From the NCBI GenBank assembly GCA_965224325.1, contig CBDCYT010000003.1:192647-256646 (forward strand): DNA of 64,000 nucleotides, read 5' to 3'. Below, one piece after another: positions 9,521 to 17,527 of the stretch; positions within the stretch are counted from its first letter, which is position 1; each line of letters starts with the position of its first letter. The stretch comes from CBDCMJ01 sp965224325. Lineage in GTDB: Bacteria > Chloroflexota > Dehalococcoidia > Lucifugimonadales > UBA3495. Both the position numbers and the translations under genes were made by a program. The notes below the pieces were generated by a model. The model did not search any database. It was not told where the DNA came from and worked only from the letters and a program-made list of their open reading frames with translations.

Positions 9521-9839
9521 CCTGGCAATCCTTTCCGCGTCTTTAAGGGCTCATCCACCCGAGCTTCACGCAGGGTTCCGGCATCAGGTATTAGACCTGT
9601 GTTTCCTCCAAACATTGGCGGGACCGTCTATGCCGAGATCAACCCAGGTACTGCCCGGCTCCTCGGCTTCCGAGGTTAACGTCGTTTCCCGGTATGATTC
9701 GCTGCCACTCCAGGATTGCCCCTTCACAATAACAAAGAGCCGCCCGGACCTACCACGGCGTTGGCATCCTTTGGTCCGGAGGGAAGTGCAAAAGTCCCCT
9801 TACCTCCCCAGTCCCGTCAAAGGTTCACTTTGCGTCTTT
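9521..9839. other. Intergenic stretch between convergent genes
   Basis: About 320 bases between rpsU and a minus-strand gene. No gene, RNA or clear terminator recognised. Confidence 0.4.
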
Positions 9840-10199
9840 CTAAACCTGTCGTAAATCCTCCGTTGTTGGGGGGAAAATGCTGTACCAATCAAAATCAAAG
9901 ACTCGCGCCCTGTCGGAATTCCAATCCCCTGAACCAGCGGTAAATCCCTGGCCGGGCTTGCCGGTGCGCTCCCCAACAACCAGCACGGTCAAGGGCGGAA
10001 GGTTGTTTTGCTGGCAATAACGCATGACAGGGTCCAAGCATCTAGCAAGGACGTTGTAGGAACCTTCTGGATATCCCATCAATTGGCGTAAGCATACGTA
10101 GGTTATTTCTTGCCGGTTGCAAGCCCTGCCTATGAGAATTTGCCATATTTGGAGAGCTCGGGTATGGACGTGCGAGTCATCGGCAAATGTACGTGTCAT
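9840..10199 (-). CDS. Unknown protein with an MGMT-like sequence pattern
   Basis: 119 residues from the ATG at 10199, preceded by AGAGGG; the frame extends to a TTG at 10271. The pattern IWQILIGRA...ITYVCLRQLMG...VLARCLDPVMRYCQQNN..PPLTVLVV resembles the winged-helix part of methylguanine-DNA methyltransferase-like proteins, which read TYgelA...NPLPiliPCHRV. The reactive PCHR motif is absent, so it cannot be a normal alkyltransferase. It is first from the left in a minus-strand run of small genes. Function unknown; the similarity is by eye only. Confidence 0.6.
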   Translation of the reverse strand: MTRTFADDSHVHTRALQIWQILIGRACNRQEITYVCLRQLMGYPEGSYNVLARCLDPVMRYCQQNNLPPLTVLVVGERTGKPGQGFTAGSGDWNSDRARVFDFDWYSIFPPTTEDLRQV

Positions 10200-10297
10200 C
10201 GCTATTAGACCCTCTTCGGTGACTTCGGTAGTAGGTGTTCCCAAGGGCTTTGCACCAAAAGTCTGGCGCAACTAGGACTTTTGGCGCAAAGCCCCGT

Positions 10298-10675
10298 TCA
10301 GCAATTGGCGTCCTCGTCTTCCAGCGGCGCCTCCGTTCCCATAAGGTAATCCCGTCCACCAAGTGAGCGCTCAGCGGCCATAATCATCCCCACCAGTTTC
10401 AGTATGGTATCGCCGTTCTCCGCCAACAGTCTTATAGACTCGATGCTCACCGCCGTTCCCAGTGTCCGCAGGAACACAGTAACCGGGATACCAAACAGAC
10501 GCCATTGGGGAGGCTTGTCGGGAAGGGAGTAGTGCTCTTCTTGGGCGGAGCAGTCGGAATATTCCTCTACCGTTCCGTCAGGGCGGGTGAGCCGAGCCCG
10601 GGCAGCTTCAATCCTTCTGACCTTCGTGGGTTGGCCATTCCAGTCAGTGAATTCTTCTTCGGTTATTTTGACCAT
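10298..10675 (-). CDS. Hypothetical protein
   Basis: 125 residues, not recognised. The N-terminal half is charged (MVKITEEEFTDWNGQPTK...). The C-terminal part has a helix rich in Leu/Ile/Ala (LGTAVSIESIRLLAENGDTI). GGGAG lies before the ATG. It sits 98 bases from the next gene in the same direction, in a row of small genes that suggests an accessory island. Confidence 0.5.
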   Translation of the reverse strand: MVKITEEEFTDWNGQPTKVRRIEAARARLTRPDGTVEEYSDCSAQEEHYSLPDKPPQWRLFGIPVTVFLRTLGTAVSIESIRLLAENGDTILKLVGMIMAAERSLGGRDYLMGTEAPLEDEDANC

Positions 10676-10749
10676 CTTGGCTCCCGATCAACTGTCATGA
10701 GGAACCCGGAGGTGTTGACGGTGGAAGTCAGCGGGCCTCCACCGCCTTG

Positions 10750-10953
10750 TCATTCGGAGTCCCGGAAACAGGTGGGGCACACCGGATAACCTACCGCCTT
10801 GGCCGCGGCGAGGTCCGGGAACAGCTCCCAATTGCCCGATTTCATGGTGAAGACTCCGTGCCTTCCACGGGTATTGGGACAGTGAATGCGTGACCCCGGC
10901 TTGCTTCGGCCCACGTAGACAATAACAACTCCGTGGCTATCTCTCTTGGCCAT
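10750..10953 (-). CDS. Small zinc-binding protein resembling the Ada metal-binding domain
   Basis: 67 residues. The order VYVGRSKPGSRIHCP..., FPDLAAAKAVGYPVCPTCF matches the outline of the Ada N-terminal zinc domain (H-x-x-C, then aGYrPCxxC). Candidate ligands are His24/Cys25, Cys59 and Cys62. AAGAGG precedes the ATG. Next to a gene with an MGMT-like pattern, it hints at DNA-alkylation sensing, but both similarities are weak and this is inference. Confidence 0.55.
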   Translation of the reverse strand: MAKRDSHGVVIVYVGRSKPGSRIHCPNTRGRHGVFTMKSGNWELFPDLAAAKAVGYPVCPTCFRDSE

Positions 10954-11069
10954 GCCTCTTACCCTTTACGGCCAGATGCCGCTGCCTCCCCGGTGCTCAG
11001 GCTCGGTAGCCCAAACGGGCCCTTTGGGACAGTGGGGTCGCAAGTGGCCACCGTGATGTTCCCCTCGGG

Positions 11070-11243
11070 CTAACAGCCACCATCCCGTATCAACTCGTCA
11101 CACCGCGAACAGCGCCTATATCCACCAGTGCCTGAAACCCGGTTGCTAGGCGGGATTTGCTGATAATACTGGCAATTTGAGCATTCGTGATAAACGTCAG
11201 GGTCGGTCTCATTGGACGAGTGTACTGGAGCTATCCTAGCCAT
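11070..11243 (-). CDS. 57-residue zinc-ribbon protein
   Basis: Short gene with ATG at 11243 directly preceded by GGAGAATT, giving a strong ribosome site. The peptide has two CxxC knuckles, ECSNCQYY and RRCSRCDEL, 20 residues apart: a four-Cys zinc ribbon. It ends DELIRDGGC. Same strand as the three small genes to its left. Function unknown. Confidence 0.6.
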   Translation of the reverse strand: MARIAPVHSSNETDPDVYHECSNCQYYQQIPPSNRVSGTGGYRRCSRCDELIRDGGC

Positions 11244-11869
11244 AATTCTCCACCTTCAACGTAGATTTGGTGTCGCCGGCCTCGGCGACCAAGGTTTAAG
11301 GCCGCTGGCGTTTCCGGCGCGGCGGATCCAGGTTGAGCCTATTTTTGAGATGGCGTTTTACGGTGTTGGCTACCTTGACCAGGTGAGGGTCCTTTGATTA
11401 ATGGTAAAATGTAGTCAGCACGCGTGCCCCACGGAGTTAAGATGAACCAATCCGAACTTTATTGCCAAATAGCGCGGCAGCCAGGTAGTCCTCGAGTGCG
11501 TCGGCGCAGGCCTGGCAGGGGGTAAGTTCACGGCCGTCTTCCTAAGCGGGCGTGCAGGTCACTATGGCTCGACGGGAAGGCCAGCATGTAAGAGCGAACG
11601 GCAGTCGGCAGCTTGCGTCCCGCGGCCAAACTGCAACTTGGGCAATCCTTCCGCCGGCTCGGTGTCTGCTTCCGCCTGTAACCTGCCCCGCACCTGTGAC
11701 TCACCCCCTATTCTGCCACCACAGTTAGGCGTCCTACACTTTGGGTTCCAGACCACAGACTTTTGGTTCAGGCGCCACTTCTGGAGCCAGGCCACTTGGA
11801 GCACATTATACCGAACATCAAATAGCTGCCCGTCGGCCCTGCTGACGGATTGGCGGCGGAACAAAACAA
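11244..11869. other. Gene-poor stretch
   Basis: About 630 bases. A plus-strand ATG near 11442 with GGAG upstream starts a 27-residue frame (MNQSELYCQIAR...) that may be a decayed small gene. Nothing else is supported. Confidence 0.35.
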
Positions 11870-11894
11870 GGCCCCGAGCTCACCACCCGGGGCC
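11870..11894. terminator. Hairpin terminator after the 11923-12782 gene pair
   Basis: GGCCCCG and CGGGGCC separated by 11 bases. T-rich sequence follows on both sides (TTGTTTTG on minus, TTTGGGTTT on plus), so it may act in both directions. It lies just past the stop of the minus-strand gene at 11923. Confidence 0.75.
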
Positions 11895-11922
11895 TTTGGG
11901 TTTGCCGTCTACGAAGGGTGAC

Positions 11923-12348
11923 CTACGCCTCATAGACTATAGCAGACAGTCGTTGCCACGCCTCACGGTCGGGTTCATATGCCCCTTGATAGTCCTTCAG
12001 CCGCCAATACAGGGTAGCGATGCTTTGACGCATATCCTGGACAGCGCGAATGGGGTCTGCACCGTTGCCGCACACATCCTCTAACTGTTCGCAGAGTGCG
12101 ACGTATCCTTGGGCAAGTGGCTTGATGTTGAGGGTCACCCGGTGACGCATGCGCAGGCGAGGATCCAGCAGGCTGCCGATGTCAATTGCATCGTGAGCGG
12201 ACGGGCCGGGGCCTACTTCATGTAGTCGGATGTCCGAAGGCTGCGCCGATTGAGGCCCCCATGTCTGAACCCTGGGAGCATCGTCGCTGACTTCTCGTGC
12301 GACAGTGGCACCTGGCGGGTATTGCCGCGTTTCTAGGTTGGTCGTCAT
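11923..12348 (-). CDS. Hypothetical protein with HicB-like C-terminal pattern
   Basis: 141 residues. An unstructured N-terminal half is followed by a segment with the rhythm of HicB-like domains (VTLNIKPLAQGYVALCEQL, then a helix with RAVQDMRQSIATLYWRL). GAGGAGG lies before the ATG. Its start overlaps the stop of the upstream gene as ATGA, so the two are translationally coupled. No HicA-like toxin is nearby, so a toxin-antitoxin role is not supported. Confidence 0.55.
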   Translation of the reverse strand: MTTNLETRQYPPGATVAREVSDDAPRVQTWGPQSAQPSDIRLHEVGPGPSAHDAIDIGSLLDPRLRMRHRVTLNIKPLAQGYVALCEQLEDVCGNGADPIRAVQDMRQSIATLYWRLKDYQGAYEPDREAWQRLSAIVYEA

Positions 12349-12782
12349 GATGCCTCCTCAATCCTTTGTATTGCGTTGATTCTCACATGACTTATGAAAC
12401 AATCGTTCATCCAAAGCCTGAACTCGTACTCGCCGGGTGCCTGAAGTCGTAGTACCGGAAGCGCCAGCACCCACTCAGAGTATGCGTGACGGTCCTCCGC
12501 TAGGAACTCCCCCCCGGCATCAAAGACTCGCTCTCCCATGGGGTTAATATGTGGTTCTCCCAATCGTGCACAGTCTACTCGCCATGTGTACTGCCCTTCG
12601 CAATTAACCAGTCGGGCATACAAGAATGACGAGGCGTGATTGGCAGGAAAACTCTGTGCCCATATCACGCTGAAAATTCCGACGGCAGTAATCTTGCCCG
12701 TCATTACATCGGCGGATACTTGGTCACAGATGAGGAACGTGTTGGGCACTGGGGTCGGGGCGGCCAGGCTATCTTCTACCAC
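12345..12782 (-). CDS. DUF6941-like hypothetical protein
   Basis: 145 residues. The sequence FLICDQVSADVMTGKITAVG, then FPANHASSFLYARL, then GEYEFRLWMNDC is like a beta-rich family (DUF6941) seen in bacteria and phages. The GTG at 12782 is preferred over the ATG at 12809 because AGAGGAGG lies 8 bases upstream of it. A TTGACA at 12926-12921 may be the -35 of the promoter, though the -10 is weak. First gene of a two-gene operon ending at the hairpin at 11870. Confidence 0.65.
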   Translation of the reverse strand: MVEDSLAAPTPVPNTFLICDQVSADVMTGKITAVGIFSVIWAQSFPANHASSFLYARLVNCEGQYTWRVDCARLGEPHINPMGERVFDAGGEFLAEDRHAYSEWVLALPVLRLQAPGEYEFRLWMNDCFISHVRINAIQRIEEAS

Positions 12783-12969
12783 GTACGTGGCCTCCTCTCG
12801 CGCTTTCATCCCCTGGCCCAGCGGGCGAGCAGTCGTACCCGCGTGAGTAGCTCCAGTTTGCCACCTTGAAGCCTACTCACACCAGACTTGTACGTGTATG
12901 GTGCGTGTGTAGCACCTAATTGTCAACAGTTTGGGCGGTGGCGCTTGGGGAGCTTTCCTCTAGCCGACC

Positions 12970-13119
12970 CTACACCTCGCTAGGCGATTCTGATGCATGC
13001 GGGCCGCACCAACTACAGGGGATGACTTTCCAACCGGTGCTATCCGCCTCACGCTCAGCTTCCTCCACCGTCTCCAGGCTGTCAACGTATTCACCCGTCG
13101 GCGGGGTTCTCCGGCTCAC
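12970..13119 (-). CDS. Possible 49-residue protein
   Basis: A frame from GTG at 13119 encodes an acidic helix (EYVDSLETVEEAEREAD) followed by WKVIPCSWCG. Codon use looks coding, but there is no clear ribosome site. It begins 18 bases from the 70-bp palindrome and may be the remainder of a longer gene. Confidence 0.3.
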   Translation of the reverse strand: MSRRTPPTGEYVDSLETVEEAEREADSTGWKVIPCSWCGPHASESPSEV

Positions 13120-13136
13120 GCCGCCATGCACCCGGG

Positions 13137-13206
13137 GGTTCCGTTTGCTTCTTGAGGCTGGGGTTCCTCTGGCACCATAGGCCGTACCCTAGAAGCAAAC
13201 GAAACC
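13137..13206. repeat. 70-bp palindromic element, copy 1
   Basis: Outer arms GGTTCCGTTTGCTTCT and AGAAGCAAACGAAACC pair over 15 of 16 bases. The interior is different from copy 2 at 49857-49926, but total length and arms are the same. See findings. Confidence 0.75.
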
Positions 13207-13418
13207 GACGCTGGTGTTCTTCGTTCGTCCTGTTAGTGGCCATCTCTTTGGACAACAGAACTGGAGCCGGGGATTCTCCCCCAAGCGGGAACGAAGCCGG
13301 GCAGGGCGTTAGGCGGGGGCTAGGCAATCCTGGCAATCATCCACCCAGTCTAAACGGCACCCCGGCCACGAGGGCCTTGACGGTGACCGTGTAGACGCCG
13401 GCGCCGTGGGCGGCGCGT
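13207..13418. other. Intergenic stretch
   Basis: No feature seen between the palindrome and the end of the lipoprotein gene. Confidence 0.3.
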
Positions 13419-14555
13419 TTATTTGTGGGCTATGTAGTCCAGACCAACCTCGAACGTCACCACGTCATCCTTCACGGTGATGAGAGCGTTCCGCAGGCTC
13501 CCGACGTTATCCGGGTAGAAGGTCCTCGCCAGCTTGCCCGGGATCCCGTCAGCCCTGGGGGCCGTCATGGAGACCTTCCAATAGGGGATGTCGACCGGCC
13601 TGACCGGTGCTCCATAGACTTCTATGGGGGTTGCGCACCAGGGCCGGATTCTTGAGCCTGACGGGAATCTGAGCGAGCCTATCCAGGTATCGTTGACATA
13701 GAAGCCGAACCAGCGGCCCACTGCGTCCTTCTCCTCTCGGGCCACCCTCATGGTGTAGCGGCCTGCTTCCCATTCGTAGGGACTTCTGACGCTGAGGAAA
13801 TTGCCCTCGTAGTCGCCTGACTCAACCCACGAGCCTTCAGGCCCCCGGACCCCTTTAAGGTCGGGCACATCCCAAGCGGAGAAGATTGCCCCCTTGCCGA
13901 TGTTTCTCCATCCGCCCGCCGGCCCAGTGCTCACGTTCGTCTGAAGTCCGAAATAGGCGCCATGCTTGCCGATTGCGAAGGCCGTGCAGGCTATGAGATA
14001 GAGGCCGTTGTTCCCCCGGTACTGGATGTCATTGTGTATATCCACCGTTACGGCGACCTCGTCGAACGCCAGTTCTGGGTCCCATCCCCAATCGGCGTAA
14101 AGTAGCGCCCTGGGGGATGGCGTAACGGTCGTAAGTTCAATCTCCTCGGCGGTTGGTGTAGGTGCTGGGGTAGGCGTAGGCGCGGGAGTGGCCGTGGGCT
14201 GAGGCGTCGGTGTTGGCTGTGGAGTCGGCGTGGGGGCGGGGGTAGCTGTCGGCAATGGGGTCGGTGTGGGGATTGGGGTGGCTGTCGGGGCTAAGGTTGG
14301 TGTGGGCTCCGGGGCCAGAGTAGCTGTTGGGTCCGGCTCCGGGGGCGGTGTGGGGCGCAGGGTAGGGGCGAGCGTAGGTGTAGGGGCTGGCGTTTGCGTG
14401 AGTGTGGGGGCCGGGGTCGAGGGGTCCTGGCGGACCACTGGAGTTGGTTGAGGTTCAGGCGGGGAGGTGCTGGAGGGTCCGGGTGCGCTGCCTCCGGCGC
14501 ATCCGACCAGGATTAGGGCGGCGAGGATAAGGGCGGCGAGCCTCGGATAGACCAT
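13419..14555 (-). CDS. Thr-Pro-rich lipoprotein with C-terminal beta-rich domain
   Basis: 378 residues: a signal peptide with lipobox LVGC (Cys19), a linker of about 110 residues made of TP, PTP and APT repeats, then a globular domain of about 240 residues. That domain includes YFGLQTNVST and GAIFSAWDVPD, which recall DUF3472-type surface domains (match by eye). Such linkers hold a domain away from the cell surface in a monoderm envelope. Single gene. The 256-codon antisense pattern over a similar linker elsewhere in the window is an artefact of the repeats. Confidence 0.8.
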   Translation of the reverse strand: MVYPRLAALILAALILVGCAGGSAPGPSSTSPPEPQPTPVVRQDPSTPAPTLTQTPAPTPTLAPTLRPTPPPEPDPTATLAPEPTPTLAPTATPIPTPTPLPTATPAPTPTPQPTPTPQPTATPAPTPTPAPTPTAEEIELTTVTPSPRALLYADWGWDPELAFDEVAVTVDIHNDIQYRGNNGLYLIACTAFAIGKHGAYFGLQTNVSTGPAGGWRNIGKGAIFSAWDVPDLKGVRGPEGSWVESGDYEGNFLSVRSPYEWEAGRYTMRVAREEKDAVGRWFGFYVNDTWIGSLRFPSGSRIRPWCATPIEVYGAPVRPVDIPYWKVSMTAPRADGIPGKLARTFYPDNVGSLRNALITVKDDVVTFEVGLDYIAHK

Positions 14556-14894
14556 AACTGGTCTCCATGGGGTAGCTCACCGTGACGGGTGGTGTCGACC
14601 TTTATTCAGGCTGCCAAGCAGCCCGCTGCAACCATATCGCCCACAGATGGCGAATTGCTATAATCAACCCGGCCCTAGCGGCCTGTGGGAGTCTCCGTCA
14701 CGGCGGCGATTCCTACAAGGGCCCGGTTTGGTCTACCGCCATGCCGGGCCCTAAACTATGTGCTGCGCCTAGCCAGCCGGTGCGAGCCATTTTGCCCAAC
14801 TCGCAAAGGTGGGAGCGTCATCGCGGGCAGTATACCGTGTAGTAGCTAACAAGGTCAAAGGGTCCGTGCCACCGCCGGCTGACCAGCGGCCCCG
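14556..14894. other. Intergenic region with hairpin
   Basis: A hairpin AGGGCCCGG / CCGGGCCCT spans 14718-14752 and is the only structure seen. It may terminate transcription from the transposase. No gene recognised. Confidence 0.45.
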
Positions 14895-16118
14895 TCACGG
14901 CACCTGCCTCACCATCCACCTCATGAACTCCGGCTCCCCCGTCCGGACCTTCGCCAGCGCGGTGGCCTGGAAACTGAGGACGCTCATTGCGGCGTGGAGG
15001 GTTATCCGGCGCAGGCCACGGACGCAGTGCCGCTCCAGCCGCCGCGATTCCTTCAGGCTTTTGAACACCCGCTCAATGGCCTGCCGCCGCTTGTAGTACC
15101 GTTTCCACTCGGCGCTGTCCCGGCGAATCCTGCCGAACAGCCGGAGGTTGCTTGAGGGGTCTTCCCACACCTCGCTGTCGCAGTAGACCACCCCGCCCTT
15201 GTTGGAACCCTTGAGGTGGCACCCGCCCTCCTGGCAAATGTACAAGTGGTGACCGGTCTCCGCGTCAGTGCCGGCGTACTCCATCGGAACCCCGCCCATG
15301 CAGGTTGGGACGCCCCCTATGGTGTAGACGCCGTCGTGCAGCTTGGCTGGGTCCTGGGAGGTCTGCCGGATATGGATTACGGCGCTGACGCCCCGGGCGT
15401 CCAGCCAGTTGTGGTTGGCGCTGGAGTCATAGCCCCGGTCGCCTATCGCCACCTTGGGGTCCCACCACGGGTAGAGGCCGGCGGCGCGTTCCATGACCTG
15501 GGGCAGGAGGGGCGAGTCGTTGCGGTTGCCAGACGTCACCACGCAAGCCAGGGGAACGCCGTAGACGGCGTCGGCCACGGCGTGGACCTTGTAGCCGAAG
15601 AAGTACTCCGTGCCACCCTCGCGGGCCCTAGCCGAGGTCTTGACGCCCCACTTGGCCTCCGGGTCGCTGATCGTTTTTCGGTTGGGGTTGCTGTGGGTAC
15701 GGACGGCGGTGGAATCCACGGCCACTGTGTGGCCCAGGCCCGGCAGGTGCTCCTTGAGCCGGTCGGTGACGCCGGCCAAGGCACGCTCCACGAGGTCCGC
15801 GTGGTTGGCGAGGCGCGAGATAAAGCGGTTGAACGTGGTCCGGTGCGGGAGGTTATCCCCGAACCCGCACAGGTCCCGGAGGTTGGGGTCGTCCTGGAGC
15901 CGGCGGATCAGGCCGTTGGTATGGGGGAGGTTGAGGATGAAGCTGGCGAGGTAGGCCCGCCACATGGGCTTGGCAGGGTAGCCGGGGCGACCGGTAAGCC
16001 GGTAGAGGTGGAGGCGGTAAAGCAGTGGGGAGGCGTCCACCGCGTCCAGGATGTCTGCGAGGGTCGCCGCGCCGCCTTGCGATCCCGCCCCTGTGGGGAT
16101 AGAATCGTATGAAACCAC
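14895..16118 (-). CDS. DDE transposase (IS4/IS5/IS1182 superfamily)
   Basis: About 407 residues. It has an N-terminal DUF772-like region (LRDLCGFGDNLPHRTTFNRF), the first catalytic Asp in TVAVDSTAVRTHSN, the second in AIGDRGYDSS, and a late Glu in KRRQAIERVFKSLKE. The length is full and the frame is uninterrupted, so it could be active. The GTG at 16118 follows AAGGAG at 11 bases; the frame is open to a TTG at 16163. Terminal inverted repeats were not found by eye. Confidence 0.85.
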   Translation of the reverse strand: MVSYDSIPTGAGSQGGAATLADILDAVDASPLLYRLHLYRLTGRPGYPAKPMWRAYLASFILNLPHTNGLIRRLQDDPNLRDLCGFGDNLPHRTTFNRFISRLANHADLVERALAGVTDRLKEHLPGLGHTVAVDSTAVRTHSNPNRKTISDPEAKWGVKTSARAREGGTEYFFGYKVHAVADAVYGVPLACVVTSGNRNDSPLLPQVMERAAGLYPWWDPKVAIGDRGYDSSANHNWLDARGVSAVIHIRQTSQDPAKLHDGVYTIGGVPTCMGGVPMEYAGTDAETGHHLYICQEGGCHLKGSNKGGVVYCDSEVWEDPSSNLRLFGRIRRDSAEWKRYYKRRQAIERVFKSLKESRRLERHCVRGLRRITLHAAMSVLSFQATALAKVRTGEPEFMRWMVRQVP

Positions 16119-16143
16119 TTGGACGCACACTCCTTGTGGTTTA

Positions 16144-16177
16144 GAGGCCGCGAGGGGGTGCAACCCCTGGCGGCCTC
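16144..16177. terminator. Two-part hairpin
   Basis: GAGGCCG...CGGCCTC with inner GGGG/CCCC, directly between the end of the winged-helix gene and the transposase start. The T-run lies on the plus side, so its direction of action is uncertain. Confidence 0.45.
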
Positions 16178-16193
16178 ACCTTTTAAGTTTGGA

Positions 16194-16697
16194 TCATTGT
16201 ATCATCTGATCTAGCCTTTCGTCTGGCTCAAAAACCATCGATGGGTGATGGCCATTCGCAGGCTCGGCGTCTGCTAGTTGCCTGAAGTGTCCAGGGCCAA
16301 CCCGCGTGAAAGGCTTTCTTTTCAGGACCGAATAGATGGCGCTTGAAGCTTGCCTGTAGGTGGGAAACACCCCGGCCTTGACGCTCTCTTTAGCGAGGTC
16401 TTTGATAACCACCTCGCCGTCGTGCTTCCCCGCCCAATGCAGAACGAGCTCGGTAGGCCCCATACCAGAATATGTCTCTTCTAAGATGGGGCTGACGAGC
16501 CAAGCCTTTGATGGGAGGCCGCATGACTTCCGATAGTCATCGATAACAAACTGCCAGTGGGCGATGCCCTGTCCAGCGTACTCAATGACTGCGCGAACAT
16601 TGGCCAATCGGCGTTCAGCGGCTTGCCTGTCCGCTTCGTGGGCGTGTAGCCTTGCAAGCATCGCCTGCTCTACGTTTTCATCGTACACATCGGCCAT
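16194..16697 (-). CDS. Winged-helix (HARE-HTH-like) protein
   Basis: 167 residues. An N-terminal coiled-coil-like helix (HEADRQAAERRLANVRAVIE) is followed by a winged-helix pattern: GPTELVLHWAGKH, IKDLAKESVKAGVF, RQASSAIYSVLKRK, FTRVGPGHF. The match is to HARE-HTH-type domains that link DNA-modifying or RNA-polymerase-associated proteins to DNA; no enzymatic domain is present here. GGAGG is correctly spaced before the ATG. The gene lies just downstream of selC on the same strand. Role unknown. Confidence 0.65.
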   Translation of the reverse strand: MADVYDENVEQAMLARLHAHEADRQAAERRLANVRAVIEYAGQGIAHWQFVIDDYRKSCGLPSKAWLVSPILEETYSGMGPTELVLHWAGKHDGEVVIKDLAKESVKAGVFPTYRQASSAIYSVLKRKPFTRVGPGHFRQLADAEPANGHHPSMVFEPDERLDQMIQ

Positions 16698-16811
16698 GAT
16701 ATTCCTCCAGGCAGACTTGCTAGATTGATACGCTGCAAGCCCTTCCAGCCTCCAAACTATGGCTGGTAGAGTGGAAATCGTGGAGGCACACCTCAGTGCA
16801 CCCCCGCAAAG

Positions 16812-16903
16812 CGGGAGCAGAGGGAATCGAACCCGACCGCGTTCCTAGCGCGGCCCCAACAGGTTTGAAGCCTATCTGACACGCCAATGTCTGGTCTGCT
16901 CCC
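16812..16903 (-). tRNA. selC: tRNA-Sec (anticodon TCA)
   Basis: 92 bases without encoded CCA. Acceptor GGGAGCAG pairs with CTGCTCCC over 8 bp, as in tRNA-Sec rather than 7. The D-stem is long with one mismatch, and the anticodon arm is ATAGG-CTTCAAA-CCTGT with anticodon TCA. The segment TTCAAACCTGTTGGGGCCG closely follows E. coli selC. The long variable arm is CCGCG/CGCGG and the T-loop is TTCGATT. The T-stem is only 3-4 bp, one short of the usual 8+5 layout. selA, selB and selD are not in the window. Confidence 0.85.
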
Positions 16904-16914
16904 CTATCGCCTAC

Positions 16915-16991
16915 GGCGGAGCACCGCCTCAAGGGAGCCTGATACTCCCGAAAGGCTTGAGCAGTTTTGCAAGCGCGCCAGGTGCTCCGCC
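16915..16991. repeat. 77-bp structured palindrome next to selC
   Basis: Perfect 11-bp arms GGCGGAGCACC and GGTGCTCCGCC enclose a second nested hairpin (CTCAAG...CTTGAG with GGAG/CTCC inside). It starts 11 bases upstream of the 5' end of selC. It has no anticodon or T-loop and so is not itself a tRNA. It could be an RNA element, a transcription signal or a mobile palindrome. Confidence 0.65.
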
Positions 16992-17067
16992 ACGAACAGT
17001 ATCCCACCTTCACCACACCAAACACAACCCTTGCCCCAGCGCGCCAACCTCCTGCCAGAGGTAGACA

Positions 17068-17349
17068 ATGCCCATAGACAAGACGCGCAGTGTCAAACCA
17101 GAGGACATCGTAGCTATTGGGATAACCTGCCCACAGTGTGGCGCCGAGGTTGTTTACCCAATAGGCGAGTGCAAGATGATACTAAGGGACGAGGGTGGCT
17201 TAGTATGCGCTATTTGCAAAGAGCATCTAAGGCAAGACCCCGGAGCGGCTGCGGTGGCTGATTTGGCCAGGGCGATTATTACAATCAAGCGACGGATTGA
17301 TACCGACCCCACCGCTGCTAGGTTCTCCTTCCGTATGGTGTTGCAGTAA
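17068..17349 (+). CDS. Small zinc-ribbon protein
   Basis: 93 residues with CPQC (21-24) and CAIC (47-50), a four-Cys zinc ribbon, followed by a helical tail (AAVADLARAIITIKRR). AGAGGT is 6 bases before the ATG. Single plus-strand gene starting about 75 bases beyond the palindrome and reading away from selC. Function unknown. Confidence 0.6.
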   Translation: MPIDKTRSVKPEDIVAIGITCPQCGAEVVYPIGECKMILRDEGGLVCAICKEHLRQDPGAAAVADLARAIITIKRRIDTDPTAARFSFRMVLQ

Positions 17350-17527
17350 GTGGCTGACCGCTTATCCCCGCTGCGCGGTAGTGCGTCAATTTGAATTCGA
17401 CGGCCCATGATTTTCCTTGACGCCTGTCCCACGGTGGCGTAATCTGGCGACACTCTGCGACAGTGGTAGGTTCAAGGTGCCGAACCCACCATGAGGGGGT
17501 ACCAGCACGCTCAGACTAGCAAGTGGC

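Noticed and set aside
11923..12782. HicAB toxin-antitoxin pair
   Set aside because: The HicB-like pattern is weak and the partner is a DUF6941-like protein, not a HicA toxin.
15216..16112. 298-codon plus-strand open frame
   Set aside because: Antisense to a transposase with clear catalytic motifs; Val/Gly/Ala-rich composition typical of a GC-rich shadow.
16915..16991. Second tRNA gene beside selC
   Set aside because: TRNA-sized with an 11-bp stem but no T-loop, D-arm or anticodon loop on either strand.
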